A stretch of 64,000 nucleotides of DNA from Verrucomicrobium sp. GTDB taxonomy: Bacteria; Verrucomicrobiota; Verrucomicrobiia; Methylacidiphilales; UBA1321. The translations under genes were made by a program, and so were the position numbers. Location: the NCBI GenBank assembly GCA_017849585.1, contig JAFIGT010000022.1:1-64000 (forward strand), given 5' to 3'. The notes under the pieces are model-generated. The model did no database searches, was not told the DNA's origin, and worked only from the letters and a program-made list of their open reading frames with translations. Positions 45,268-54,341 of the stretch are shown here, one piece after another. Positions within the stretch are counted from its first letter, which is position 1. Each line of letters begins with the position of its first letter.

Positions 45268-46773
45268 TCAACTGTGCCCGGTCAACCGCAAGGCCAGCAC
45301 GATTTCCTTGCGGATAATCTTCAATTCCCGCTGCACTTCCGGCGGTGCCTTGGAACTTGCATCCAGCAGCGGCCCATCGATATAAAGCAGCCCCACCGGC
45401 TGCTCCCCCTGCATGATCGGCAGCAAAAGAAAAGCTGTCGGTTCCGTTGTGGCAATCCACGTCGGCAAATGCTCAAGAATATGCGTTTCGTGGGCATTAT
45501 CGATCGCGATGTCCTTGCCATTCAAAAGCGCCATGCCCGTCAGCAAAGCCACATCAAGTTCAGGTCGGACCACGAACGATTCCCGTAGTTGGACAGCGTG
45601 CAATCCGTAGGCTGCCTGCGCCGCGATCGCTCCACCCTGTCCCGGATCCTTCACCGCGACCACGACATTGCGCGCTTTAAAACCGAGATAGATCGTTTCC
45701 GCGATAACCGAAAGCAGTTGGTTGAGATTGATCTCATCACCCGACATCATCTCGGTCACCATCAGCACACCATCCTGAAAAACCTGCAAGTCGGGCGTCC
45801 GGCTCGCCGCCGGTACGGGAACTGGACCGGGAGTCACTCCTCTTCCATCCGACTGGCAAAGCAACATTGCCTTGGACCAGAATTCGCCACTCGGCCGCAC
45901 CGCGTAGAACTTTCCGATCTCCTGCACCACGTTGCGAAAGCCACGTGCGAGATCGAGTCCATTGATGCCTGACTCCTTGAACTGGCTCAAGCTACGCAGG
46001 GCCTCTTCCATTTCGGCCACACTCTTCGCGCTGGCCACGGCCCGGCAGGCACGATGCGTCAGCATGGTCACCTGCAAAAGCTTGCGATCGATCTGCGGCA
46101 AATCGCGGTCGCTGACATTGAACGGATCCATGTAGGACGTCACGGTCGTCGGCAGATTCAAAAATTCGCCAATCTGTTTGCCCAATTGTTCCATGCGCAA
46201 GCCCAGCACCAGCTTGCTCGCCTCTTCCTCCGTCTTTCCCTCCTCGCGCACCATGCGGATCATGTCCCGCTGTTCGGCGGGCAGGAATGTGGCCAACAAA
46301 ATTTTCCCAAGCTGCGTGAACGCCGCCGTGATGAATCCCTGCTCCGGGTCATCCAGCTTTGCCTTCTCGGCGATCATGCGCGCCAGTGAACCGCCCATGA
46401 CGGACATCAGGCACGCGTTGCGAATGTGCTCGGCCTGCGCGTGATTCGGCAATTGTTCGAGCAATAAAATCGAGTAGGCAATTGACCGGATCGGCGCGAG
46501 GCCCAGTACCATGATGGCCTGCGAGACGGTGACAATGCGTTTGCCCGAGCGGTTGTATTCAATGCTGTTGGCGATTTGCAGGACGCGCGTTGTCAGCGAA
46601 ATATCCTTGAGAATAATACCGGCAATTTCGTGAATGTCCGCCGTGGCTCCGCTGCCGCTGAGGTTTTTGACGATTTCGACGCACTGCCCCATGCTAAACA
46701 GGTGCCCCGGTCGAATGACTTCATTTTTGACCTGTTCCAGCGTGCTATAGGCTCTTTCGTTACTTTCGCTCAC
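45268..46773 (-). CDS. HDOD-domain signalling protein with GAF-like C-terminus
   Basis: The 501-residue protein has an HDOD domain at about residues 20-220 (GIILKDISLTTRVLQIANSIEYN, TQLGKILLATFLP) and a linker. A C-terminal GAF-like segment (about 330-495) ends LLYIDGPLLDASSKAP. HDOD proteins relay two-component or c-di-GMP signals without the metal phosphodiesterase activity of HD-GYP. The GTG start has GAGGATACCT just upstream. Single gene with its own leader. Confidence 0.85.
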   Translation of the reverse strand: MSESNERAYSTLEQVKNEVIRPGHLFSMGQCVEIVKNLSGSGATADIHEIAGIILKDISLTTRVLQIANSIEYNRSGKRIVTVSQAIMVLGLAPIRSIAYSILLLEQLPNHAQAEHIRNACLMSVMGGSLARMIAEKAKLDDPEQGFITAAFTQLGKILLATFLPAEQRDMIRMVREEGKTEEEASKLVLGLRMEQLGKQIGEFLNLPTTVTSYMDPFNVSDRDLPQIDRKLLQVTMLTHRACRAVASAKSVAEMEEALRSLSQFKESGINGLDLARGFRNVVQEIGKFYAVRPSGEFWSKAMLLCQSDGRGVTPGPVPVPAASRTPDLQVFQDGVLMVTEMMSGDEINLNQLLSVIAETIYLGFKARNVVVAVKDPGQGGAIAAQAAYGLHAVQLRESFVVRPELDVALLTGMALLNGKDIAIDNAHETHILEHLPTWIATTEPTAFLLLPIMQGEQPVGLLYIDGPLLDASSKAPPEVQRELKIIRKEIVLALRLTGHS

Positions 46774-46939
46774 AGGTATCCTCTAGACAGAATGCTTTTG
46801 GGGTAGACGAAGACGTCTCAATGGATTGCAGCAACTCCCTGTCCTTTTTAACTAACGGCAACCGCAACGATTTCTTTAACGCTTACTTACTTGATAGATC
46901 AGGTTAACTTATCCTGTAGATCGCGTGATTCTAATGCAC

Positions 46940-47671
46940 TTAATATTTCAGCACGCGAGCTAAAAACGACCGAGCCGCCTCCGTCTGGGGATCTTCGAAC
47001 ACTTGTTGCGGGGAACCGCACTCGGCGATTTTTCCGCCCGCAAGGAGAGCCACGCGATCCGCCACGTGCCGGGCGAATCCCATCTGATGCGTCACCAACC
47101 AGAGATCGCGTCCCTCGCTTTTGACCTCTTCGATTACATCGAGCACCTCTGCGGTCATTTCAGGATCGAGCGCGGACGTCGGTTCATCCAGCAACACAAA
47201 GCGCGGCTTTACCGCGAGCGCTCGAACGATAGCCACGCGCTGACGTTGCCCTCCCGACAATTCTGCAGGGCGTTTCAGCGCGGAAGATTCCAGATGAAAG
47301 CGCGTGAGCAAAGTCTCGGCCGTTTCCCGTGCCGCTTCTGCCGAATAGCCGTGCACTTTTTCCAGTGGCAACGTGATGTTCTCCAGCGCGGTGAGATGCG
47401 GGAAGAGATTGAACGCCTGAAAAACCGTGCCGACGGAACGCCGATGGCGCAGCAACGCGGGCTCGGAGAAATCCATGCGCTCGCCCTCGACCCAGACTTC
47501 GCCCGCCTCGGGATGTTCCAGTCCGGCGAGAATTCGCAGCAGAGTCGACTTCCCGCCACCCGACGGTCCAATCAGAGCCACGCAATGCACTCCCTCGAGC
47601 GAGAGGTCAATCCCGTCGAGCACGACATGGCCGTCAAACTCCTTGCGAAGGCCGCGCACATCAAGTTTCAT
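46940..47671 (-). CDS. Polar amino-acid ABC transporter ATPase
   Basis: The 243-residue protein has Walker A GPSGGGKST, the Q-loop region, signature LSGGQRQRVAIVRAL, Walker B FVLLDEPTSALDP and the H-loop THQMGFARHVADRV, matching GlnQ/HisP proteins. It energises the adjacent permease. Its start overlaps the permease's stop by 11 bases. Last gene of a three-gene operon. Confidence 0.93.
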   Translation of the reverse strand: MKLDVRGLRKEFDGHVVLDGIDLSLEGVHCVALIGPSGGGKSTLLRILAGLEHPEAGEVWVEGERMDFSEPALLRHRRSVGTVFQAFNLFPHLTALENITLPLEKVHGYSAEAARETAETLLTRFHLESSALKRPAELSGGQRQRVAIVRALAVKPRFVLLDEPTSALDPEMTAEVLDVIEEVKSEGRDLWLVTHQMGFARHVADRVALLAGGKIAECGSPQQVFEDPQTEAARSFLARVLKY

Positions 47672-48449
47672 AGCGCACCTTTCCTTCCAACGAGCGGGTC
47701 CAGAGCGAAATGGGCAACGTCAAAATCAAGTAGCCCGCCGCGAGCGGCAGAAACGCCTCCAGCGAACTATACGTGATCGCGTTCACGTTTTGGGCCGTCT
47801 GCGTCATCTCCGTAATGCCAATGATCGAGAGCAACGAGGAATCCTTGATCAACGACGCGAACTGCCCCGCCAGCGGCGGCAACACCTGACGTAGCGCCTG
47901 CGGAAAAATCACATAGCGGTAAGTCTGCGTGGTGGTGAGCCCGATCGCCCGCGCCGATTCGCGCTGCGATTTGCCAATGCCTTCAATGCCCGCGCGGAAA
48001 ATTTCGCTGAGATACGCACCGCTGAAAAACGCCAGCGCCAGCATGCCGATGCCAACCCGAAATCCATTCTGCATCGAAGCAAAGACCACGTACCACCAGA
48101 TCAAAATCTGCACGAGCAACGGCGTGCCGCGAACCAGTTCGACATAGATGCGGGCCAGATAGCGTAAGACAATCACGCGCGACCGTTGCGCGAGGGCCGC
48201 GGCCAATCCGATCAGCACACTCAGCACCAGCGCACCAACCGATAAGCCGAGACTCAGCAGCCAGCCTTTCCAAAACAGCGGCCAATACGGCGCCACGCTT
48301 TCCCAGCGTAACCCTCCACTGATTCCCTCCACCGCGAGCCAGCCCGTGACCAGCACCAGTACCGCCGCCAATACCGCGTTCAACCCCTTCGCTTGCCGCG
48401 AGGGCTGAGGCGTGCGTTCGCACTGGAGAAAGAGGGAGGTCCAATTCAC
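47661..48449 (-). CDS. Polar amino-acid ABC transporter permease (HisM/GlnP type)
   Basis: The 262-residue inner membrane permease has the EAA-like loop AGIEGIGKSQRESARAIGL that docks the ATPase, and VELVRGTPLLVQILIWW typical of the family. The start is GTG with no clear Shine-Dalgarno, 24 bases after the binding-protein gene. Family members import glutamine, histidine, cystine or similar; the exact substrate cannot be read here. Confidence 0.92.
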   Translation of the reverse strand: MNWTSLFLQCERTPQPSRQAKGLNAVLAAVLVLVTGWLAVEGISGGLRWESVAPYWPLFWKGWLLSLGLSVGALVLSVLIGLAAALAQRSRVIVLRYLARIYVELVRGTPLLVQILIWWYVVFASMQNGFRVGIGMLALAFFSGAYLSEIFRAGIEGIGKSQRESARAIGLTTTQTYRYVIFPQALRQVLPPLAGQFASLIKDSSLLSIIGITEMTQTAQNVNAITYSSLEAFLPLAAGYLILTLPISLWTRSLEGKVRYET

Positions 48450-48473
48450 ACGTAGGAAGGGTTAAAATTCAGA

Positions 48474-49295
48474 CTAGAACACAAATTCGATGCCCTGCTC
48501 TTTGAAGGCCGCCTTGAGTTCCTTCATGTACTTATCGCCGAGTTGTTCGAAACCGCCGCGCTGGCGAAAGTCCTTCAAGAACGCATTCACCTGACCGCGT
48601 AATTCGTCGTTCCCCTTGCGCAGACCGATCGCCCACGACTCGCGCTGGAAAGGAGCCAGCAGTGCCCGCGTCGAATCAGGATACTTCTTCCAGTTCTGGT
48701 AAATCGAAAGCTGATCATAAATAAAGGCGTCCGCCTTGCCCTGCGAAACCTCCATCACGGCCGGAGCGCTCGATTCCATCACCAGCACCTCTGCGTTCTT
48801 CAAATGCTCCATCGCGTACGTGTGCCCGGTCGTGCCCCGCTTCACCGCGACCTTGCGCCCCGCCTGATCCAGATCGGCCACGGATTGCACCGTGCTCGCC
48901 TTCGGCACTAGGATACCCAATCCCGTGCGGACGTAGGGGTCCGAAAAATCAATCGACTTCGACCGCTCCTCCGTCGCCGTCATCGACGCCACCACCAGAT
49001 CCACCCGGCCACCCTTCAATGCCAGGATCAACCCCGTGAACGGGATATTCTCAATCTCCACCGGACGGCCCAGATACTGCCCTAGCGCGTAGACCATTTC
49101 CACGCCGACGCCGCAAGGCCGTTTCTGCTCATCCATCATCTCGAACGGCGGATAGGCCAGCTCCATCCCCACTACGAGAGGCTTCACCCCGCCAACGGAC
49201 TTGGACGGCGAATCCGGGCGGCCGCAGGCGGAAAACAGGAGCGTCGCGGCCAGTAGCAGGCCCAAACTAGAGAAAAGAAAGGAGCGGCTTTTCAT
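48474..49295 (-). CDS. Amino-acid ABC transporter substrate-binding lipoprotein
   Basis: The 273-residue periplasmic binding protein (SBP_bac_3) has a lipobox at LLFSACGRP, PPFEMMDEQKRPCGVGVEMV and the ligand-site stretch FSDPYVRTGLGILV. It delivers a polar amino acid to the permease. The ATG at 49295 begins the signal peptide; the frame extends upstream through the antisense of the tRNA-Asp gene, which is an artefact. First gene of the transporter operon. Confidence 0.92.
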   Translation of the reverse strand: MKSRSFLFSSLGLLLAATLLFSACGRPDSPSKSVGGVKPLVVGMELAYPPFEMMDEQKRPCGVGVEMVYALGQYLGRPVEIENIPFTGLILALKGGRVDLVVASMTATEERSKSIDFSDPYVRTGLGILVPKASTVQSVADLDQAGRKVAVKRGTTGHTYAMEHLKNAEVLVMESSAPAVMEVSQGKADAFIYDQLSIYQNWKKYPDSTRALLAPFQRESWAIGLRKGNDELRGQVNAFLKDFRQRGGFEQLGDKYMKELKAAFKEQGIEFVF

Positions 49296-49457
49296 ATCGC
49301 CCCCGAGAGTAGGTGAGGGACTCGCCCCGAGGCAAGGGAAGCTTCGCGTCCCCTGCCGAAAAAGAACTGCACAAAAAACATTGCCAGATATCGAAAAACT
49401 TCCTACGTTCATCGTCCCCGGTTCGTACCGCAAGGTTCGAGCCGAGTTGTTTTTTCT

Positions 49458-49534
49458 GGAGCCATAGCTCAATTGGTTAGAGCGCTGCCCTGTCACGGCA
49501 GAGGTTGCGGGTTCGAGCCCCGTTGGCTCCGCCA
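49458..49534 (+). tRNA. tRNA-Asp (GTC), CCA encoded
   Basis: It forms a complete cloverleaf. Acceptor GGAGCCA/TGGCTCC, D-arm with GGTTAG, anticodon stem CTGCC/GGCAG around loop CTGTCAC (anticodon GTC), T-arm with GGTTCGAGCC, then discriminator G and encoded CCA. It borders the accessory island to its right, and tRNA 3' ends are common integration targets. Confidence 0.95.
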
Positions 49535-49621
49535 CTGTTTTTAGAGGCAAAACCTGTTCCCGCTATCCATAAATCTAGTTTTCCAGACAAATTCCAGACG
49601 TTAAAACTCCACAGTCTCATG

Positions 49622-49639
49622 CACCCAGGGTTCTGGGTG
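49622..49639. other. Short hairpin after tRNA-Asp
   Basis: CACCCAG (49622-49628) pairs with CTGGGTG (49633-49639) around GGTT. It sits about 90 bases after the tRNA in the gene-free stretch 49535-49737. No T-run follows, so it may be part of an element end. Confidence 0.35.
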
Positions 49640-49737
49640 ATGCCAAAAATGATCTTGTATCGGTCGGGTAATGTCAGCATGCGCTGTGGAAGAAATAGCC
49701 GTATTGACCTACGATATTCAGGCTTTAAGAAATAACC

Positions 49738-50574
49738 ATGGCGAGCCCGTCCGCATCTAAGCATTCTCATCGAAAGTGTATTTCCTTTCTACGTTTTCGG
49801 GCAAAGCACATTGAACTAAGTAAGACATACTGGCGCTGCGTCCTCGGGTCTGAGGCCGTGGATAAACTCCTGTCGGCTGCCAAAGATCAGGAACTCACGG
49901 TCAATGTCCTTGACCTTCCAACAAGGCAAATACAGTACGGATTCACGGTTAGAGAGACCAGAGAGAATAGCAGCGAATACCTAGATCGCATTAGGCTCCA
50001 CCTGCTCGCCATCTGCTGCGCCAATCTCGAATCCTTTTTTAAGGATATTACACTTGTCTTCCTTCTCTCGCAGGGACATAAGACCTCCACTGGGAGGTTG
50101 TCCGCAATCGGAGTGGCAATGGGATCTCCAATTTTAGCAAGAGCCTCTTTACCAGAGCCAATGAAATATGCTCAGGAATTATTTGGAGTTGTCTATGGAG
50201 AACATTTTCTCCGCCTTCGAAAAGCATACAAATATCGCTGCGCACTTGTTCACAACGGGGGTATCGTCGCTCCTCGCACTATCTCGGAATTGAGCTTATC
50301 TCCGTCGCGTCTTCATTCCCGGCTCGGCTATAGCTGGGCAGAATTGAAAGCAGCCTTGGAGTCCGCATATGAAGTGGCACTCATTACGGACCAGAAGATC
50401 GGAAATTACAAATTGTGGCTGGAGGAAGTTTATCTTGAGCTTACCTACCTAAAAGAAACCAAGACGCTTCCCAAGAAAGCCGAGGTTTGGGCCTATTTTC
50501 ATGATCAGGGTTTCCCTATTCCAAGAAAAAAAGATCGGGAGTCGATTTGGAGGAGGATCATTTGTTCTGCTTAA
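49738..50574 (+). CDS. HEPN-like protein (candidate RNase of defence type)
   Basis: The 278-residue mostly helical protein has RCALVH (R167-x4-H172) in KYRCALVHNGG, the RNase-type HEPN motif. An earlier helix (LLAICCANLESFFKD) fits the MAE_28990/RiboL-PSP style of HEPN proteins. Such proteins cleave RNA or form toxin-antitoxin/abortive-infection pairs, but no MNT partner is adjacent. First gene after tRNA-Asp. More AT-rich than the core genes. Activity is inferred from the motif. Confidence 0.6.
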   Translation: MASPSASKHSHRKCISFLRFRAKHIELSKTYWRCVLGSEAVDKLLSAAKDQELTVNVLDLPTRQIQYGFTVRETRENSSEYLDRIRLHLLAICCANLESFFKDITLVFLLSQGHKTSTGRLSAIGVAMGSPILARASLPEPMKYAQELFGVVYGEHFLRLRKAYKYRCALVHNGGIVAPRTISELSLSPSRLHSRLGYSWAELKAALESAYEVALITDQKIGNYKLWLEEVYLELTYLKETKTLPKKAEVWAYFHDQGFPIPRKKDRESIWRRIICSA

Positions 50575-50679
50575 ATAATGGCGTTAGCTGCCGTTTTGTT
50601 GTAGCTTATCCGCGATCGTCAAGAGCGGGATACTTGGTGACAAAAACATTTCCTCCGGCCTTTTCGGACTGAACTATTG

Positions 50680-50940
50680 TTACATTGGAAGTCCACGTTG
50701 GCATTTGTCGTTTAGCCAGCGATCAATGTCGGCACGACGATACCTAATGCTTCGACGAATTCGAAAATATGGCAATGTTCCGTCCTTACGCCAATTCGCT
50801 GCCGCACGGGACGTAATTTGGAGATAACTCGCCAATTGCTTTTCAGTGAGTAAATCTGGCCAGCGAGTCGCTTCAAATACCCCCGACTCTGAAGAATTAT
50901 CCTTTGGATATTCCCCTTCTTTTCGAAATACGCTTCTCAT
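50680..50940 (-). CDS. Excisionase/MerR-like HTH protein
   Basis: The protein is about 86 residues. The helix-turn-helix LLTEKQLASYLQITSRAAANWRKDGTLP, with residues RRSIRYRRADIDRWL after it, is the typical helix_turn_helix_17 (excisionase) layout. A GAGGG stands 6 bases before the ATG at 50940, which decides the start over upstream codons. Such proteins regulate excision of integrative elements; no integrase gene is visible here. Confidence 0.75.
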   Translation of the reverse strand: MRSVFRKEGEYPKDNSSESGVFEATRWPDLLTEKQLASYLQITSRAAANWRKDGTLPYFRIRRSIRYRRADIDRWLNDKCQRGLPM

Positions 50941-51087
50941 GCCATCCCTCATTAGCCTAATGGATGGACACAGAAATCGGTAGTTGAAAGGATTTAAAAC
51001 ACAGGGATATGTTACTCCATGTCGAAGTAACATCTCTTTTTCAAAAATAAGATTTCAGAAACCGGCACAATACAAAGTCTGAGACGA

Positions 51088-51729
51088 ATGCCAATGCCCG
51101 ATCCAATCCGTATTACCCAAAAGCTCACGGAACAACTCAACTTTATTCGGAGATCCTGCACATCGTTCGATCAAGGCCATGAAGATGAGGCCCTCCGAAT
51201 AGCCACTTCGTTGCGAATTCTATTCCATGACACCGGAAAGAGCGTATCGCTCATGAAACACTTAGCTCTTAAGGATACGACGATGTTGTCTTCGTCTCGC
51301 GGCCTCGGAGATTTTAAAGACTATTTATCGCACCGCATTGATCTCACTTCAGAAGCCCCCATCAAGATGATCCCGCTGCTCGGAGAGAGATTCAGAGTGC
51401 TTCCTCTCGGAGATTGGTGGTCGAATGAGGCAGTTTTTATTTATAATAATGAAGGTCATGCTAGAAAGAAAATAATCCTGAGTGCAGCAAACAAAGATGG
51501 AGGAGCTCATGTGGATGCCGCGCTTGAAACGTACTATGAAATTCTCTGCTCTGGAAAATACACCTTAGGTATTACAGGAAACCTAAAGTATCCTGAAGCA
51601 CCGCCATTTCCGCAAGGGATCACAATTTACCCCAAGAATGCCCACCTTGCATTGATTCGTCAGTTCGCTCATGAAGTCCTTGTCTCGGCAAGTCATTTTA
51701 ATTGGAATAGCTTGACGTCACGGCCATAA
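51088..51729 (+). CDS. Conserved-looking hypothetical protein
   Basis: The 213-residue soluble protein is not recognised. The N-terminal half is helical (QLNFIRRSCTSFDQGHEDEA, ATSLRILFHDTGKS). A short later motif, KDGGAHVDAA, looks conserved. Family members may be phage- or island-encoded. It starts 55 bases after the divergent HTH gene's frame. No signal peptide. Confidence 0.6.
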   Translation: MPMPDPIRITQKLTEQLNFIRRSCTSFDQGHEDEALRIATSLRILFHDTGKSVSLMKHLALKDTTMLSSSRGLGDFKDYLSHRIDLTSEAPIKMIPLLGERFRVLPLGDWWSNEAVFIYNNEGHARKKIILSAANKDGGAHVDAALETYYEILCSGKYTLGITGNLKYPEAPPFPQGITIYPKNAHLALIRQFAHEVLVSASHFNWNSLTSRP

Positions 51730-51932
51730 ATCCGGCCTGTTCCGGAACAGACGGCTGAGCATTCAAAGATTATTGTTTTTGAAGGCCGACGCTTCGCCTC
51801 AGATCGACTCCCACTACGGGCTAAACCTCTGCGCCGTTCCAAGGATAGAAACGACATTGGATGCAAAAAGGTGATCGACTGAAACTCCTAAAACTGTCGA
51901 ACTACTTTTGAATCGAGCCAAAGTCGATCCAG

Positions 51933-52421
51933 CTAAACTCTTTTGCCGTGATCAAAAATAAGATCTTCAGCACCGTAACAGATATTTCCTCGGATCTCGA
52001 CAGAGGCAGTTATCGGCAGAGTACGGATGGTCATGGATGAGGCTTCTTCCTCGCTCATGGGGAAAAACGCCCCGCCTGGCTCCATAAACAGGAAGTGGTC
52101 GCCGAAATTGGCGCCACATGTGCAAAAATTGGCGAAGTAAGCTCGCCCTCCGCTTTTGAATGAATGTTTGCGATACGGGGGATGAAACGTTTGAATCAAC
52201 TCCAACAAGCTTTCAGGCATCTCGGTGATTTCGCAAAATATCGAGGGCTGAGACGGATCACTCGATCCTAGGGCTTCTCTGTCTTCATCATCTCCTCCTT
52301 GGATTGAGGAACTTGCCAAGGCAACGACAGGCTGTGAAGTACGGCATCTCCAGCATTCCTGTGACGAGGTAATCAGATAAAGCGGTTTTCTAACCATCGT
52401 TGCATTGTCGTCTGTATCCAT
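51933..52421 (-). CDS. Hypothetical protein with CxxC zinc-knuckle-like pairs
   Basis: The 162-residue protein carries two Cys clusters, SQECWRCRTSQPVVAL near residue 22 and NFCTCGANFGDHFL near residue 108, that could form a zinc ribbon. The rest is Ser/Glu-rich. No family named. It stands alone on the minus strand of the island. Confidence 0.6.
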   Translation of the reverse strand: MDTDDNATMVRKPLYLITSSQECWRCRTSQPVVALASSSIQGGDDEDREALGSSDPSQPSIFCEITEMPESLLELIQTFHPPYRKHSFKSGGRAYFANFCTCGANFGDHFLFMEPGGAFFPMSEEEASSMTIRTLPITASVEIRGNICYGAEDLIFDHGKRV

Positions 52422-52533
52422 ATCGGAAATTCAGGATTTGAAGGAAATATACCAAAACCAAATCGTCTACAGCGATGCTCATTGTCGCCTCCTCAAAGTA
52501 CCAGTCAATGCTAGACTCCAGTTGTTAAACGAT

Positions 52534-53361
52534 CTATTCCCCCGATGATGCTTCGTTCAGCGCCTCTCTGATGCTCGATCCCCAATAATATGCCGATTCG
52601 GTAAAATGCCTCAAATCTGATTCTCTCGGAACCAATCCATTAATGGCATACCGACCTAATATTAAATCGCTTACGGTATCGCCCATTGCCCGCAAATCAC
52701 GAGCTAATCTTGCTAATTCAGGAGTACTGGGTTTCTTTTGAACATTTGGATTTTCACGGATCTTGTTTGCGGCCGAGATCAAAATCTGCCTGAGGGCCTC
52801 CGTGCTTCCGGGTGCAATCTGCTTAAGGATTTCGTCTTCCACTTCGACAGTTGGCCAACGCATCGTGACGCAACGACAGCGACGCATTAGCGGCTCAGTC
52901 ACTTCGCGGCGATCATTTTTGGTAAAGAAAACCATCAACTGAGCCGCATTGGCCCGAAGCTCTCCAAGCTGAGGAACATAAAGCAGATTGTCATTTAAGA
53001 AACCAAGCAGGAACGAATCCATCTCGGGTTGAGCTTTGTCCAGTTCGTCAATGACCAGGGCAACTTTCTGCTGTAAGGAGAGACGGATAGCAACAGGCAA
53101 CACACCTTCGATCAGCTTATTCCGGTCGGACAAATCCCGATCAAAAATCAATTCCGATTTGGCGACGCCAGGGAAGCATTGAAAATAAACCAGCCGGGCT
53201 TTTATTTTATCAGCGGTTACTTTTGCCAAGAATGTTTTTCCACAGCCGGGAGGGCCATCGAGCAAAACAGCACTGAGCGCCGGCTGCTTTCCCATTTCCT
53301 GCAAGGCATTTTCAACTGCCCATGTCGCCACTGGATCGGTGGCAATGTAATGCTGGTTCAT
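52534..53361 (-). CDS. MoxR-type AAA ATPase
   Basis: The 275-residue protein has Walker A GPPGCGKT (about residues 36-43), Walker B VALVIDELDKAQP and a sensor region FFTKNDRREVTEPLMRRCR. These match MoxR-like AAA+ chaperone/remodelling ATPases and short AAA modules of mobile elements. Its start overlaps the sigma-like gene's stop by 4 bases (ATGA), so the two are coupled. Last gene of the operon. Partner unknown; no vWA gene adjoins it. Confidence 0.85.
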   Translation of the reverse strand: MNQHYIATDPVATWAVENALQEMGKQPALSAVLLDGPPGCGKTFLAKVTADKIKARLVYFQCFPGVAKSELIFDRDLSDRNKLIEGVLPVAIRLSLQQKVALVIDELDKAQPEMDSFLLGFLNDNLLYVPQLGELRANAAQLMVFFTKNDRREVTEPLMRRCRCVTMRWPTVEVEDEILKQIAPGSTEALRQILISAANKIRENPNVQKKPSTPELARLARDLRAMGDTVSDLILGRYAINGLVPRESDLRHFTESAYYWGSSIREALNEASSGE

Positions 53362-54341
53362 TGAGCGAGACTCTCCACAACACTTACCGCCAGCTTCTGG
53401 AGTTCGTCCAACGCCCTCTCCATCGAAAAGCTCTCGCCTTCGGCATACGGAGTACCCGGGGGCGTCATGCCAAGGCTCAAACGAACAAAGCCGGGCCGAT
53501 TCTGAGCCGCTTCATAAAGACGTTCCAATGCAAGTGACCGATCTGCATTTTCAAACGGAGCTCTGGCTTCCTCGATGGGAATTGTATCGCACCACGTCAG
53601 ACCATCCTGATCGAAACGCCCATCTATCGCTGCGTTTATGGATAAGAGGGCAGTCTCTCCTTCGTTACTCCAATTGCGATACGTCAAAGCTGCGCCAAAA
53701 TGTCGTTTTCTTTCGGATGGGACTCCCACAGGAACCGGGCTGCCCTTTTCCTCGCGTGTGAGAGCAAGGTAAACCTCGCGGCATTTGCGGTCGTCACTCT
53801 CTTTCAGGTAATTCAGCATGTGAGAAAGCGCCCATGCCTGCAAGTGAGCCTCCACATTGTTTCCCTTTTTTGGATTTAACGTTTCCAGCCCGCGGATCAT
53901 TCCGATCAATCCCTCCCCCTCCAAATCGGGCCATAAATTGGAAGCATGCGCAAAATGCCGCGCAATAATCTTGTCAATCACCCGCGCATAACGGTGAATA
54001 ACGACGTTTTGTAAATCGATTGCCTCCTGCCTCATTGCCCACCATTCTTCCTTCTCTTTCCCAATAACCTTTTCGGCGATTGACCGGGCCGAACACCACA
54101 AATCAAGGGAAAGAGGCAAATTCAAAATCAACTCGTCACGCGTGGATGATGGACCGGTAAGCGTGCCAATCATTTGGACAATGATTTCCCGTTTAACGCT
54201 CCTGAGTTTACATTCCTGGATAATGTCCTTCAATCCGTCCCGAAGGCATGCCCGCGGCAATTCCATCTTGAGCAACAGACATTTTTCACGTTTGAGCGCC
54301 TCCTGATAATTCAGGACGATTTTCAGATCTTCGGTTATCAT
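53358..54341 (-). CDS. Sigma-region-2-like protein
   Basis: The 327-residue protein has residues about 135-180 resembling sigma-70 region 2 (LWPDLEGEGLIGMIRGLETL, then a helix ending MLNYLKESDD, analogous to the WIRQ-type segment). No convincing region 4 is seen. It could be an anti-host transcription factor, a divergent sigma or a scaffold that only shares helices. It overlaps both neighbours by 4 bases, so its product is likely made in step with the secretion ATPase and AAA ATPase. Confidence 0.5.
   Translation of the reverse strand: MITEDLKIVLNYQEALKREKCLLLKMELPRACLRDGLKDIIQECKLRSVKREIIVQMIGTLTGPSSTRDELILNLPLSLDLWCSARSIAEKVIGKEKEEWWAMRQEAIDLQNVVIHRYARVIDKIIARHFAHASNLWPDLEGEGLIGMIRGLETLNPKKGNNVEAHLQAWALSHMLNYLKESDDRKCREVYLALTREEKGSPVPVGVPSERKRHFGAALTYRNWSNEGETALLSINAAIDGRFDQDGLTWCDTIPIEEARAPFENADRSLALERLYEAAQNRPGFVRLSLGMTPPGTPYAEGESFSMERALDELQKLAVSVVESLAQ

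Noticed and set aside
49296-49550. Extended N-terminus of the substrate-binding protein and opposite-strand ORF across the tRNA-Asp gene
   Set aside because: The extra residues (EPTGLEPATS style) are the antisense of the tRNA gene, a well-known artefact. The lipoprotein signal starts at 49295.
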